Below, piece after piece: positions 1 to 9,222 of a DNA stretch of 64,000 nucleotides (position 1 is its first letter; the number at the start of each line of letters is the position of its first letter). The translations under genes and the position numbers were made by a program. The DNA is from Nitrincola sp048264025 (lineage in GTDB: Bacteria > Pseudomonadota > Gammaproteobacteria > Pseudomonadales > Balneatricaceae): positions 1-64,000 of the forward strand of contig NZ_JBLXDN010000019.1 of assembly GCF_048264025.1 (NCBI RefSeq), in the 5' to 3' direction. Under the pieces are notes generated by a model. The model was not told where the DNA came from and made no database searches. It was given only the letters and a program-made list of their open reading frames with translations.

Positions 1-93
1 CCGGCGTTTATTATCAATAATCAGTACTTGATATCCGGTGCTCAGGAGCCTGAAATATTGGTGAAGAGCTTGCGGAATATTGTTTTTAACTAA
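1..93 (+). CDS. DsbA-family thiol oxidoreductase, C-terminal fragment (cut by window edge)
   Basis: Frame 1 is open from the first base to a TAA and encodes the last 30 residues of a protein. The fragment starts with Pro-Ala-Phe-Ile and continues with Ile-Ser-Gly-Ala-Gln-Glu-Pro-Glu. This matches the end of FrnE/DsbA-like oxidoreductases, where the cis-proline loop (V-P-x-F) is followed by a beta strand, the phrase SGAQ and a last helix. The CxxC active site would lie upstream of the window. The family assignment rests on this short tail only. A polyketide-type isomerase of the same thioredoxin-like fold (2-hydroxychromene-2-carboxylate isomerase) is the main alternative. Confidence 0.6.
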   Translation, partial: PAFIINNQYLISGAQEPEILVKSLRNIVFN

Positions 94-422
94 GCGAGAT
101 CTGACAGGCTATTCTATTCCATTGATTATGTTGACCCTTTGCAGTATTAACATCAAATCAGCTGCCAACCTGAAAGACAAAGTCTGTAACTGATCTTAAC
201 TATGCTGCGCTAGGCGGTCATCTGAGTTACTATGAGATTCCATCTCGAAGTTGTGTTGTTACGATTCAGCAAACCTTGACGAGTCTGCCCCTATTGTTAA
301 CTCATGATTGAGTTGCTTCTGGGTAAGGCTCCACTCTAAGTTGTTATTTCGGTCACTGAAGCTAACAGGATCAGGAATAACTCTACGCCCTCCTCTAAAA
401 ATTTCCAAATAAGGTTGCTGCA
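94..422. other. Intergenic region upstream of the autotransporter
   Basis: This 329-base gap is AT-rich and holds no open frame with coding character. It must contain the promoter of the autotransporter, but no convincing -35/-10 pair or operator could be picked out by eye. An AAGG box about eight bases before the GTG at 423 is the likely ribosome binding site. Confidence 0.5.
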
Positions 423-2972
423 GTGAATCAAGTTTATAACGTTATCTGGAATGTCAGCCACCAGGTCTGGATGGCTGTGGGTGAACTCACCTCTGCACGC
501 GGCAAAAGCTCCGTATCGCTACCCGATAGCATACGCTCGCACGGCCTCTGTGTAACGGGTGCTATAGCTGCACTGGTGCTTGCCATCAGCACGGGATCAG
601 TATGGGCAGATGTGGAAACAACTGGGGATGTTAATCATACGCCGACCCCCAATCCTCTTATAGGGGATTGGGATCTTGGCGGGAATAATCTAATAGTTGG
701 TGTTAATGCTACTGGTACGCTGACCATTAATGATGGCAGTGCGGTAACTAATGGTGCTGGCATCATCGGCTACCTTGGCTCCATTGGCAACAGCTCAGTG
801 ACGGTGGAGGGGGCGGGTTCCCGCTGGACTAATAGCGGTATTGTGTCAGTAGGTACTGGTAGCACCGGTAGCCTGGCTATCAGCGATGGTGGTGTGGTGG
901 CTAGTACTCGCGGCTACATTGGCCGCGAATTTTCTGGCAGCAGCGGCTCAGTGACGGTGAGCGGTATGGGCTCCCTCTGGACTAATAGCGTGGATTTGTT
1001 CGTGGGCCATGCAGGGACAGACAGTCTTGCTATCAGCGATGGTGGTGAGGTGGTTAATACTAACGGCTACATTGGTTTTAGTGGCAGCACCGGTACCGGC
1101 AGCGTGACGGTGGACGGTGAGGGCTCCCGCTGGACTAATAGCGGTGAGTTGTATGTGGGCATATATAGCATAGGTAACCTGAGCATTAGCAATGGCGGTG
1201 TGGTTTCAGCAAGCAGTGCCTTCATCGCTTATTTTGGAGGAACCACCGGTACTCTCAATATTGGCGTTGCTGCAGGTGATACCGCGGTAGCGGCTGGTAC
1301 CTTAAATGCGGAGACACTGGCCTTCGGCAGTGTTTACGGTGTTGGTACCGGTAATTTGGTATTTAACCATACCGAGTCTGCATATAACTTTGCACCGAAT
1401 ATTACCGGCTTAGGCGCCATTCGCTTGCTCGCTGGCACTACACGCTTTACCGGTAACTTGAATGACTACACCGGCACCATGATCGTCGATGGCGGTATGC
1501 TGTCGGTCGCTGCTGGCGACACCCTGATCCTGGGAGGCAATTACACGCAAACGGCTGACGGGGTATTCAAAGTCGGTGTCACCGATGACACCACCTATGG
1601 CAAGTTGGTGGTCGATGGCACCGCTGCGCTGCCAAGTAATGCCCGGATCGATGTCGATGTCTCCAATCCAGGCTTCGGTTTCATCACGGCAGTGGACAAT
1701 GGTATGGCGGGTATTATCAGTGCCACGATCCTGGACTCGGATGGTACTTTCACTGTTACCGATAATTCCACATTGTTCAACTTCGGTGCCCAGAAAGTGG
1801 ACAATCAGGTCAACCTCACCCTGTCTGCTGCTGCGGCAGGTGAAGGGGAAAGCAGTAACGGATTGACTGAGCAAATTGTTGTTGCCAAAGGTAATGCAGT
1901 GGCGCTTGGGGCCGCCCGTGCCCTCGATAGTATTTTTGTGAGTGACCCGAGCGGGCCTATTGCTACGCTGTTCGTTCCTTTTACGACTGACGACCAGGTC
2001 AATACTGCTATCTCCCAGACCTTGCCGTTGTTGGCTGGTGGCTCGCAGGTGGCCGCGACCTCGGCTCTGACGGGCATGAACCGTGTGGTGCAGGCACGCA
2101 TCGAATCCAACCGTGGCTTAAGCTCGGGTGATCATTTCTATGGGGATGAAAAGTTCTGGCTGAAACCCTTTGGTAGCTGGGCCGATCAGGATGACCGCAG
2201 GGGCGTCTCGGGTTACAAGTCCAATACAGCCGGTTTGGCTTTTGGTGGTGATACCACTGTTTCTGATGCCACGCGTTTGGGCCTGTCCTTCGCCTATGCC
2301 AGATCCAGCGTCGATGGTAACTCCACCCTTGCTCCTAACAGCGCCAAGGTAGATGTCTATCAGCTAATCGGCTACGGCAGTCATGCCCTGGATGAGGCTA
2401 CTGAAATCAATTTCCAACTGGGTGTCGGTCAGAACCGCAACAAAGGCACGCGTGATCTTAGCTCTTTTGGTACACGAGCAACCTCCCGCTACGACAGTCT
2501 GGTGGCAACCGCCGGTGCAGGCGTGGGACGTAACATTACGTTGAGTGACACCACGACTTTTACGCCATCTGTGCGTGCTGATTACAGCTGGATCCGTGAT
2601 GAAGGCTATACGGAGACCGGAGCGGGGCCACTTAACCTGAAGGTTACTAGTCGCACTACAGATGAATTGATCCTTGCTATGGATGGCAAGCTCACTCAAG
2701 AGCTTAAGCAAGATGTTTTGCTCTCGGCTAACCTGGGGCTGGGGTATGATCTATTGAATGAGCAAACCAGCATAACCTCAAGCTTCGCTGGTGCACCGGG
2801 CGCTGCCTTCACCACAAAAGGCATGGACCCCAGCCCCTGGCTGGCACGAGGTGGGCTGGGCCTGGCAACCCATACAGCGGGAGGCATGGAGGTCTCCGCA
2901 CGTTATGATGCTGAATATCGTCAGGACTTTCTGAATCAGACCGCCAGCATAAAATTGCGTTGGGCATTCTGA
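423..2972 (+). CDS. Autotransporter (type Va secretion) with extended signal peptide and tandem passenger repeats
   Basis: This is a self-secreting outer-membrane protein of 849 residues. The N terminus (MNQVYNVIWN, then WMAVGEL) is a classic extended signal peptide region, followed by a hydrophobic core around residues 45-60 ending in VWA-D. Residues about 95-285 hold 51-residue repeats of the autotransporter/PEP-CTERM-associated type, each with SLAISDGG and SVTV-G-GSxWTNSG. Around 330-420 there is a passenger-associated transport repeat, and from about 575 to the end the beta-barrel translocator, closing in the typical aromatic IKLRWAF. The start is GTG, chosen because the signal region begins exactly there. 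The passenger shows no protease or lipase motif, so an adhesin or biofilm role is an inference. It is probably monocistronic, and REP-type repeats follow directly. Confidence 0.9.
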   Translation: MNQVYNVIWNVSHQVWMAVGELTSARGKSSVSLPDSIRSHGLCVTGAIAALVLAISTGSVWADVETTGDVNHTPTPNPLIGDWDLGGNNLIVGVNATGTLTINDGSAVTNGAGIIGYLGSIGNSSVTVEGAGSRWTNSGIVSVGTGSTGSLAISDGGVVASTRGYIGREFSGSSGSVTVSGMGSLWTNSVDLFVGHAGTDSLAISDGGEVVNTNGYIGFSGSTGTGSVTVDGEGSRWTNSGELYVGIYSIGNLSISNGGVVSASSAFIAYFGGTTGTLNIGVAAGDTAVAAGTLNAETLAFGSVYGVGTGNLVFNHTESAYNFAPNITGLGAIRLLAGTTRFTGNLNDYTGTMIVDGGMLSVAAGDTLILGGNYTQTADGVFKVGVTDDTTYGKLVVDGTAALPSNARIDVDVSNPGFGFITAVDNGMAGIISATILDSDGTFTVTDNSTLFNFGAQKVDNQVNLTLSAAAAGEGESSNGLTEQIVVAKGNAVALGAARALDSIFVSDPSGPIATLFVPFTTDDQVNTAISQTLPLLAGGSQVAATSALTGMNRVVQARIESNRGLSSGDHFYGDEKFWLKPFGSWADQDDRRGVSGYKSNTAGLAFGGDTTVSDATRLGLSFAYARSSVDGNSTLAPNSAKVDVYQLIGYGSHALDEATEINFQLGVGQNRNKGTRDLSSFGTRATSRYDSLVATAGAGVGRNITLSDTTTFTPSVRADYSWIRDEGYTETGAGPLNLKVTSRTTDELILAMDGKLTQELKQDVLLSANLGLGYDLLNEQTSITSSFAGAPGAAFTTKGMDPSPWLARGGLGLATHTAGGMEVSARYDAEYRQDFLNQTASIKLRWAF
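720..1270 (+). repeat. Four tandem 153-bp (51-aa) passenger repeats
   Basis: The sequence encoding (S/T)L-x-I-(S/N)-D/N-G begins at 720, 873, 1026 and 1179, exactly 153 bases apart each time. The matching TGGACTAATAGCG block recurs at 825, 978 and 1131 in the same register. The fourth copy is incomplete. The exact spacing means no indels have been kept between copies, and copies 1-3 share long near-identical stretches at DNA level. Confidence 0.9.
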
Positions 2973-2977
2973 TTTCT

Positions 2978-3090
2978 TGTAGGAGCTCGCTCTGCGAGCG
3001 AATAATCCTTCTTTCGTTCGCGGAGCGAACTCCTGCAGGGGTGGATTGTAGGAACTCGGTCTGTAGGAGAGCCCGGTCTCCGGGCGAAAA
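2978..3090. repeat. REP-type palindromic repeat cluster (left of hydrolase gene)
   Basis: Several units of the form TGTAGGAGC, then a short GC-rich hairpin, then GCGAA occur here in alternating orientation: forward at 2978, inverted near 3013-3037, forward at about 3048 (degenerate) and 3062. They resemble the REP sequences of Pseudomonas and relatives, which are extragenic hairpins mobilised in trans by RAYT transposases. No RAYT gene is in the window. The cluster directly follows the autotransporter stop and may also act as a transcription terminator. Confidence 0.8.
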
Positions 3091-3130
3091 GCTGGTATTC
3101 TTCATTCTCAGACAGCTGAGATAAGTTCAC

Positions 3131-3949
3131 ATGATATGTCGGTTAGTTGTTACCATATTGTTGTCTCTTGTTCTTGCGGCCTGCTCCGGTATCCCAAGTG
3201 TTCAGGAGCGCCAAACTCACGCCGATGAATTGGCATCAGCGCATGGCTGGCAGGCTTTACGCCTTCCGGCGGGTGATTTCAATCTTATGGCATACCTGCC
3301 TAAGGTTAATGCTGACGAAACCTTGTTGACCCTCTACCTGGAAGGTGATGGCTTTGCTTGGGTAAGTAGGAGTCAGCCTTCTTCTGATCCGACGCCTAGA
3401 GATCCGCTGGCCTTGCGTTTAGCTCTGGCACAGGCGTCTGGGAATGCAGTTTATCTGGCGCGCCCGTGCCAGTATATCAATGCGGCTAATGAAGGCTGTA
3501 ATCCGCGTTACTGGACCGAAGCGCGCTTTGCTGCAGAAGTGATTGATGCTACTAACATCGCCATCGATACACTTAAACAGCACTATAATACCAGTGAACT
3601 GGTTCTAGTCGGCTATTCAGGCGGTGGTGCGATTGCTGCTCTGGTGGCGGCTCGACGCACGGATGTTGTGCGCTTAGTCACAGTGGCAGGCAACCTTGAT
3701 CATCGTGCCTGGACAGCACATCATCGAGTAGCTCCCTTAAGAGCATCGCTGAATCCTGCTGATGTTGCCGCGTCGCTCGTGGACCTTCCGCAAACCCATT
3801 ATGTCGGTGGACTGGACCGAGTAATACCGTTGGAACTGGCTCAGCGATGGCCTGTGGGCTTCAGGGGGGCTAATAATAAAAACCTACGCCTTCTTGATTC
3901 AGCAGATCACAGTTGCTGCTGGGTTCCTTTGCCAACAAGCTTATATTAA
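3131..3949 (+). CDS. Alpha/beta-hydrolase lipoprotein
   Basis: This 272-residue protein starts with a lipoprotein signal whose lipobox is LAAC (residues about 14-17), so it should be lipidated and membrane anchored facing the periplasm. The body is an alpha/beta hydrolase. The nucleophile elbow GYSGGG lies near residue 160 and is followed by the helix AIAALVAARR, an aspartate candidate sits in the GGLDRVIP segment, and the catalytic histidine is in SADHSCCW near the C terminus. An early CQY...C pair may form a disulphide. Substrate is unknown; esterase or lipase activity is the family expectation. REP clusters bracket the gene on both sides and there is no operon partner. Confidence 0.8.
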   Translation: MICRLVVTILLSLVLAACSGIPSVQERQTHADELASAHGWQALRLPAGDFNLMAYLPKVNADETLLTLYLEGDGFAWVSRSQPSSDPTPRDPLALRLALAQASGNAVYLARPCQYINAANEGCNPRYWTEARFAAEVIDATNIAIDTLKQHYNTSELVLVGYSGGGAIAALVAARRTDVVRLVTVAGNLDHRAWTAHHRVAPLRASLNPADVAASLVDLPQTHYVGGLDRVIPLELAQRWPVGFRGANNKNLRLLDSADHSCCWVPLPTSLY

Positions 3950-3963
3950 TAGCTGAGCCAGTA

Positions 3964-4107
3964 TTCGCTCGGAGACCGAGCTCCTACAATTCAGCAGGCA
4001 GCATTCGCTCGGTCCTCCGGGCGAAAGGGTTCGATTGTAGGAGCCCGGTCCCCGGGCGAAAGGCATCGCTCACAGAGTGAGCTCCTACACAGAGTGAGCT
4101 CCTACGT
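3964..4107. repeat. REP-type palindromic repeat cluster (right of hydrolase gene)
   Basis: At least four units with the core (T/C)GCTC-hairpin-GAGCTCCTACA or its inverse TGTAGGAGCCCGG...GGGCGAAA lie here, with two copies of CAGAGTGAGCTCCTAC in tandem at 4071 and 4090. They are the same family as the cluster at 2978-3090. The last copy runs into the peroxiredoxin gene and contributes its stop codon. Confidence 0.8.
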
Positions 4108-4755
4108 AGGATTTTTGACCGTACGTAAGTAGGGCAGTTTTACATCCATTTCACCAAATTTTTCTTTGGCCTGTTCGTCATTTAAAGACAGCGCAACGAT
4201 TACGTCCTGACCCTGAATCCAGTTAGCTGGTGTTGCTAGGGGGGCCCCATAGGTTGTTTGTAGCGCATCCAGCGCCCGCAAAATTTCCGCAAAATTTCGG
4301 CCGACAGACATAGGATAAGTCATCGACAATTGCAGTTTTTTGTCTGGACTGATGATAAACACCACGCGCACACTGGCAGAATCTGCTGCTGTGCGACCGT
4401 CTGGCAGGTAGGCGTCAGCAGGAAGCATATCCAGTGCTTTTGAAACGGCCAGATCATTATCAGCAATAATGGGAAAGCTTGCCTTGGCACCCGAAAAGGT
4501 TTCAATATCGCACTTCCACTGTTTGTGTTCTTCAACACCATCAACAGATAAGCCAATGACCTTGGTGCTACGTTTTGCCCACTCATCGGCTAACTGAGCA
4601 ACGGCACCGAATTCCGTGGTGCAAACGGGAGTGAAATCTTTTGGATGACTAAACAAAATCGTCCAGCTATCTCCGATCCAGTCATGCAGATCAAAATTGC
4701 CTTGATCTGTCACCAGATGAAGGTTGGGGACGGTTTCATTGATACGAATTGCCAT
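4102..4755 (-). CDS. 1-Cys peroxiredoxin (Prx6 type)
   Basis: This thiol peroxidase of 217 residues reduces peroxides through Cys45 in the motif PVCTTE, preceded by SHPKDFTP. The Prx6-type C-terminal domain continues past residue 165 with LPADAYLPDG, and a GRNFAEILRALDALQ helix is present. There is no resolving cysteine in the 2-Cys position, in keeping with the 1-Cys class. The start was set at the ATG before AIRINETVPN because an AGGAGCG box lies eight bases upstream. A longer in-frame ATG 42 bases earlier lacks such a box. The gene is probably monocistronic. The 3' end lies in a REP unit. Confidence 0.9.
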   Translation of the reverse strand: MAIRINETVPNLHLVTDQGNFDLHDWIGDSWTILFSHPKDFTPVCTTEFGAVAQLADEWAKRSTKVIGLSVDGVEEHKQWKCDIETFSGAKASFPIIADNDLAVSKALDMLPADAYLPDGRTAADSASVRVVFIISPDKKLQLSMTYPMSVGRNFAEILRALDALQTTYGAPLATPANWIQGQDVIVALSLNDEQAKEKFGEMDVKLPYLRTVKNPT

Positions 4756-4989
4756 GTGTCGCTCCTGGTATGTTGTATTCATTATTCCGTCATGCAATGT
4801 CGATTCTTCCAGTACAGCAACTTAACCTGATACATAGCTTGTTCAGCTGTTTTGTATATATCTGATAAAGGCATGACGGTGGATGTCATCGAGAACTGAT
4901 AGGAATAGACTTACAGCAACAAGGCTAGGCTCTAAAGCCAGTATTTACAAGCGATACAGGATATTTTTGGAAGTCTTGAGAAAGGAAAG

Positions 4990-5066
<77 letters not shown>

Positions 5067-5078
5067 ACAATTATGTTT

Positions 5079-5154
5079 TGGCTCCCCGAGCTGGACTCGA
5101 ACCAGCGACCAATAGATTAACAGTCTACTGCTCTACCAACTGAGCTATCAGGGA
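5079..5154 (-). tRNA. tRNA-Asn (anticodon GTT)
   Basis: The minus strand gives TCCCTGA at the 5' end, pairing with TCGGGGA (one G-T wobble) before G-CCA. The D-arm is AGCTCAGTTGGTAGAGC, the anticodon loop CTGTTAA reads GTT, and the T-arm is CTGGTTCGAGTCCAG. It lies 12 bases upstream of tRNA-Pro on the same strand and the two are probably co-transcribed. Confidence 0.95.
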
Positions 5155-5335
5155 ATCGCTCAACACAGGCCGCGTATATTAATGATCAGAGAGGGTCTCG
5201 TCAACACTGTAAGCGAAAAAATATAAATTTTTTAGTTCGAGGACGTTGCAGTATAATCTTTGATCAATCAATAAGATGCACTGGTCGTTGGTTTATCAGG
5301 CGATACAGTCCGGTTTTACCCTTGGGAGAGTATGA

Positions 5336-7078
5336 ATGACGCAGATTCTGGGAAAAGATGCGCCGCTGGAAGAATCTATAGAGCGGATGAGCGCTGGTTT
5401 ACAGGCGCTGGGGTTCGAGATAGAGGAAACACGGTGGCTGAATCCGGTACCCCATGTCTGGTCTGTCTACATCCATGAAAAACACTGCCCACTGTTGTTT
5501 GCCAATGGTAAGGGCACTTCACGTGAGGCCGCGCTGGCGAGTGCTTTGGGTGAGTTTTTTGAACGTTTGAGCTGCAACTATTTTTTTGCTGACTACTTTC
5601 TGGGTTCAAAAATTGCTTCGGGTGATTTTGTGCATTTTCCCTATGAGCGTTGGTTTCCAGTTAAAAGCGCCGAGTGGCCTGAAGGTTTGCTCGATGAAGG
5701 TGCCCGCAATCATTACGACTTGAATAATGAAATTCATCCGGAAGCTCTGATTGATATCAATTCCGGCAATGCTGCACGTGGGATTTGTGCGTTGCCCTTT
5801 GTTAAACAGCGCACCCGGGAGACAGTGTGGTTTCCTGTTAATATTCTAGGCAACCTGTATGTCAGTAACGGTATGGCAGCAGGTAACAGCATCTGGGAAG
5901 CTCGGGTGCAGGCGCTGTCGGAAATTTTTGTGCGCCACATTAAAAACACCATTATCTCCTCAGGTATCAGCCTGCCTTTGATTCCCGAATCTGAAATTGC
6001 CAAACATCCCAAGGTGAAAGGTGCTCTGCGGACACTGCGCAGTAAAGGCTTTGTTGTCGAAGTGCGTGACGCTTCCCTGGGTGGAAAGTTCCCGTTGGTC
6101 AATATCACCCTGATCAATCCTGCTGATGGCGGTTGTTATGCCGCCTTCGGTGCTCATCCTAAGTTTGCGGTGGCGCTGGAGCGCGCGGTGATCGAGTTAT
6201 TGCAAGGGCGCGAGCTGGATCAGTTAACCGATTTTCCCATTCCGACGCTGGATATAGAAGAAGCCGCTGATCCGCACAATCTTGAAACGCACTTTATTGA
6301 CTCCAGTGGTGTGTTTGCCTGGGATATGCTGTCGGCTACAACCGACTATCCCTATACTCCCTGGAATATAGAAGGGGATACCCAGGCTGAGTTTGACGAG
6401 TTGTGCTTCCGTATTCACCGTGTCGATATGGATATTTATATTGCCGATTACGAGCATCTGGGTGTCTATACCTGCCGGATTGTTGTCCCCGGTATGTCGG
6501 AGATCTATCCGGTGGATGAGTTGATCTGGCGTAATAACAATGCCGCGGCTCCGCTGCGTCAGGCGTTACTGGCACTGAGTGATCTGGATGGCGATGGTTA
6601 TGCTGATCTACTGGATGCCCTGGAAGATGCGGCCTTTAATGAAGAGCAGTTGGTGGCAGAGTTGCTTGGCGTGGTGCCTGATCCAGGCACTGTCTGGTCC
6701 TGGTTACGTATGGGTGAGCTGAAAATGCGTCTGGCTTTGGCGTCGGGTGAGCGTCAGTTGGGTCTGGAGTTGTGTGAGTGGGTACTCGGATTTGCCCATA
6801 TTCCGTCCAAGGCACTGACTAGCTACCGTTGTTTGCATCAGTTGCTGTCTATCGAGCTGGATGAATCGCGTGATCTGGTCGATTTCTTACCCGTATTTGA
6901 ACGTATCTATGGGGCTGATATGATCAGCAGGGCACAGGGTTTCCTGATGGGTGATGGTCTGTTTGATGATATCGGTACCCATGATGAGTCGCTGAAAGGC
7001 TTTATCTATCACCATAAGATGCTGGATGCCTACGCACGCCTGCAAGCAGCCAAACAACAGCTAATAATGGCTGACTGA
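5336..7078 (+). CDS. ycaO: YcaO-domain protein (E. coli YcaO type)
   Basis: The protein has 580 residues, close to the roughly 586 of E. coli YcaO, which is linked to beta-methylthiolation of ribosomal protein S12 with RimO. YcaO domains bind ATP and activate amide backbones. The family-typical segment GKGTSREAALASALGEFFERLSCNYF lies at about residues 58-84, and later NGMAAGNSIWEARVQALSEIFVRH and the glutamate-rich helix RAVIELLQGRELDQL give the ATP/Mg site. The C-terminal third is helical. A GGGAGAG box precedes the ATG. No peptide precursor, cyclodehydratase partner or transporter lies beside it, so a RiPP role is unlikely. The mks operon follows after about 110 bases. Confidence 0.88.
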   Translation: MTQILGKDAPLEESIERMSAGLQALGFEIEETRWLNPVPHVWSVYIHEKHCPLLFANGKGTSREAALASALGEFFERLSCNYFFADYFLGSKIASGDFVHFPYERWFPVKSAEWPEGLLDEGARNHYDLNNEIHPEALIDINSGNAARGICALPFVKQRTRETVWFPVNILGNLYVSNGMAAGNSIWEARVQALSEIFVRHIKNTIISSGISLPLIPESEIAKHPKVKGALRTLRSKGFVVEVRDASLGGKFPLVNITLINPADGGCYAAFGAHPKFAVALERAVIELLQGRELDQLTDFPIPTLDIEEAADPHNLETHFIDSSGVFAWDMLSATTDYPYTPWNIEGDTQAEFDELCFRIHRVDMDIYIADYEHLGVYTCRIVVPGMSEIYPVDELIWRNNNAAAPLRQALLALSDLDGDGYADLLDALEDAAFNEEQLVAELLGVVPDPGTVWSWLRMGELKMRLALASGERQLGLELCEWVLGFAHIPSKALTSYRCLHQLLSIELDESRDLVDFLPVFERIYGADMISRAQGFLMGDGLFDDIGTHDESLKGFIYHHKMLDAYARLQAAKQQLIMAD

Positions 7079-7189
7079 AGATCAGACTATTCGATGAAAG
7101 GTTAGGAACAGAGCGAAATTTCCGCTAGAATCTGCCCTTGGGTTGTCGGTACCGAACAGGTGCCGTCAGGTGATAAATCAGGGATCTGC

Positions 7190-8584
7190 ATGCTCTTCAA
7201 TAAATTACCCGATGCTATATTTCTGCCGTTGTCCGGACAGAACCGCCAGATCTATCAAGCGGTGCTGCTGGAGCTGGCTGATCTGTTTTTTGATGAGGAT
7301 CTTATCGATCCGTTTATACCCCGTGATCTGGTGCGCTCAACGATTGAGAATGCTGTGGTGCGCTTGGGGGTACGTCGCTGGGAATCTGAGTCCGACGATG
7401 ATGCAGAACCACCGCGATCCAGTGCCGATTACACCAATCGTATTTATCGACGCTTGGTGGAGTGTGGCTGGTTGGAGGAGGAGCAGCGCATCTACCGTCA
7501 GTATGTGCTGTTAACGCCGTCAATCAGTTACCTGCTTCGCTCTCTGGTGGCGATTGCACGCCTGGAAAAACGCAGTTATGGCGGCGCGGTACTGAACGTG
7601 CTCAGCTCGTTGGAAGCGGCCATCAATGATCCGGTCGGGCGGGGTATTACCCTGTCCGAAGCAGCGCAAACGGCAGCGGATTTCAGTGCCCACCTGACTG
7701 ATATGCTGCTGGGTCTGCGTGAGATGAAAATCTCCCTGTCGGAAAGTAAGAATCCTCAGGAAATCGTGCGCGGCTTCTTTGACCGGTTTGTGGCAAACAT
7801 TCTGGTGTCTGACTATAAAACCTTGAAAACCCGTAACAACCCGTTTCGTTACCGTCGGCAGATCATCTCCATGCTGCGTGATCTGCAGTTTGATCTACTG
7901 CGCATAGAACAGCTGTCGCAGCATTATCAGTTGCAGTACGAACTGGATTACGACAGTGCCGAAGCGATGGTGCATCAGCACATCAACCGTATTATCCGTA
8001 TCTTCGAGTCAGTCGATCAACGCTTGTCCGCCATCGATGACTTCCGCTACCAGCTGGAAAAACGTGTGGCAGATACCGTGCGCTACATGGATAAAACCAC
8101 CCCGGGTATGGCAGCACGTTTATCCCGTCTGATTGCCGAGCTGGGGCAGAAAAAACGCGGCAAACTGCCGCTGCCCACCACGCTGGAAGAGGTGGGCTTT
8201 ATTTCACCGGCAAGTGTGCGCTCACCGATGCGTCGCCGGGTTGAAGCCCAACCTCGGGTGATTACCCGCAACGAAATTGATCCCAAGGTGCTGGAGCTGC
8301 GTCGCCTGTTTAAAGAGTACAAAGAGCGACGTGAAGTTAAGGTTGATCGCATAGAAGCTTATCTGAGCCGTCACTTCAATGGCAGTGATCGGGTGAAGGC
8401 CACCGATTTTGCCATAGATTCGGTTGAGGACTATATCTGCTTCAGTTATGTCCGCCATCTGCAGTCACTGGGTAAAAAAGCCCGTAAAGTGGCCAGCCAG
8501 TACCGGATTGAATTTGATGATACCTATGTCTGCGTCGCTGATGTGGTTGAGTGTCGTGGCTTTGAAATACACAGGAATTCATAA
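7190..8584 (+). CDS. mksF: Condensin subunit MksF (kleisin)
   Basis: This is the kleisin-like bridge of the MksBEF bacterial condensin, which organises chromosomal DNA. From the chosen ATG (LFNKLPDAIFLPL) it has 464 residues, and an AGGGA box lies five bases ahead. A GTG 30 bases earlier would add ten residues and cannot be excluded. The N-terminal half has winged-helix character (helices with RRLVECGWLEEE), followed by long amphipathic helices (about 200-320) rich in Arg, Glu and Leu. Identity rests on the gene order kleisin-MksE-SMC and the length. It is the first gene of the operon, and its TAA overlaps the mksE ATG by one base. Confidence 0.85.
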   Translation: MLFNKLPDAIFLPLSGQNRQIYQAVLLELADLFFDEDLIDPFIPRDLVRSTIENAVVRLGVRRWESESDDDAEPPRSSADYTNRIYRRLVECGWLEEEQRIYRQYVLLTPSISYLLRSLVAIARLEKRSYGGAVLNVLSSLEAAINDPVGRGITLSEAAQTAADFSAHLTDMLLGLREMKISLSESKNPQEIVRGFFDRFVANILVSDYKTLKTRNNPFRYRRQIISMLRDLQFDLLRIEQLSQHYQLQYELDYDSAEAMVHQHINRIIRIFESVDQRLSAIDDFRYQLEKRVADTVRYMDKTTPGMAARLSRLIAELGQKKRGKLPLPTTLEEVGFISPASVRSPMRRRVEAQPRVITRNEIDPKVLELRRLFKEYKERREVKVDRIEAYLSRHFNGSDRVKATDFAIDSVEDYICFSYVRHLQSLGKKARKVASQYRIEFDDTYVCVADVVECRGFEIHRNS

Positions 8585-9222
8585 TGTTAGGTGATCTACA
8601 AAAAGTTTTGTCTCGGGCCGAACAGTATGAGGCCGAAGATTTCACCCGCGCAGCCAACTTGCTGCTGGTCAGCCAGTTTCTGTACGCCGACCGTCCGCTA
8701 CATCGGGATAGCTACTTTCTGATCTCATCCCACGTGGACTATTTTCGCAATCTGTTTGAGGCCATTGGCTGGAGTTTGATCTACCAGCCGGATGAAGCCT
8801 ACCTGGGCGTGGTTCCTCAGGCTGATGAGCGGGTATTGAAGCTGCGTCTGGATGAGTCGTTGCTGTTGCTCTGCCTGCGTCAGATGTATGAACAAAAGCT
8901 GGAAGAGTTCGAAATCCAGGATGGTAAAGCATTTATTACCACCGATTCGCTGTTGCGCCTGTATGAAAATCTGACCGGTAAAGAGATTCCGAATGAAACC
9001 CGGATGAAAGAGATACTGTCGCTGTTCACTCGCCATGGGGTGATCGAGCGTGGCAAGGCCGATGAAACTGACCCTAAGAATATCCCGCTGAAAGTCAGCC
9101 CGGTGATACGTCAGGTGGTTGTCGAAGACTATATCGGTCAGTTGGAAGCCTTGTGTGATATTGACCCGGATGCCCCCAACGCGCAGGCCAGCTCAGAGGA
9201 GAGCACTGATGAAACAGCTTAA
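8584..9222 (+). CDS. mksE: Condensin subunit MksE
   Basis: A 212-residue accessory winged-helix subunit of the MksBEF condensin, equivalent in place to MukE and to JetB of Wadjet systems. It begins with MLGDLQKVLSRAEQYEAEDFTRAANLLLVSQFLY and has the typical segment LRLDESLLLLCLRQMYEQ, with an acidic tail. It overlaps mksF by one base and mksB by 14 bases, which points to translational coupling and a fixed subunit ratio. Confidence 0.88.
   Translation: MLGDLQKVLSRAEQYEAEDFTRAANLLLVSQFLYADRPLHRDSYFLISSHVDYFRNLFEAIGWSLIYQPDEAYLGVVPQADERVLKLRLDESLLLLCLRQMYEQKLEEFEIQDGKAFITTDSLLRLYENLTGKEIPNETRMKEILSLFTRHGVIERGKADETDPKNIPLKVSPVIRQVVVEDYIGQLEALCDIDPDAPNAQASSEESTDETA

Noticed and set aside
720..1270. 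A CRISPR-like or satellite repeat
   Set aside because: The repeats are in frame, 153 bases long without spacers, and encode a known autotransporter passenger repeat.
5336..7078. A YcaO-dependent RiPP (azoline or thioamide peptide) cluster
   Set aside because: The protein has the full length and features of E. coli-type YcaO, and no precursor peptide, partner cyclodehydratase, protease or exporter is nearby.
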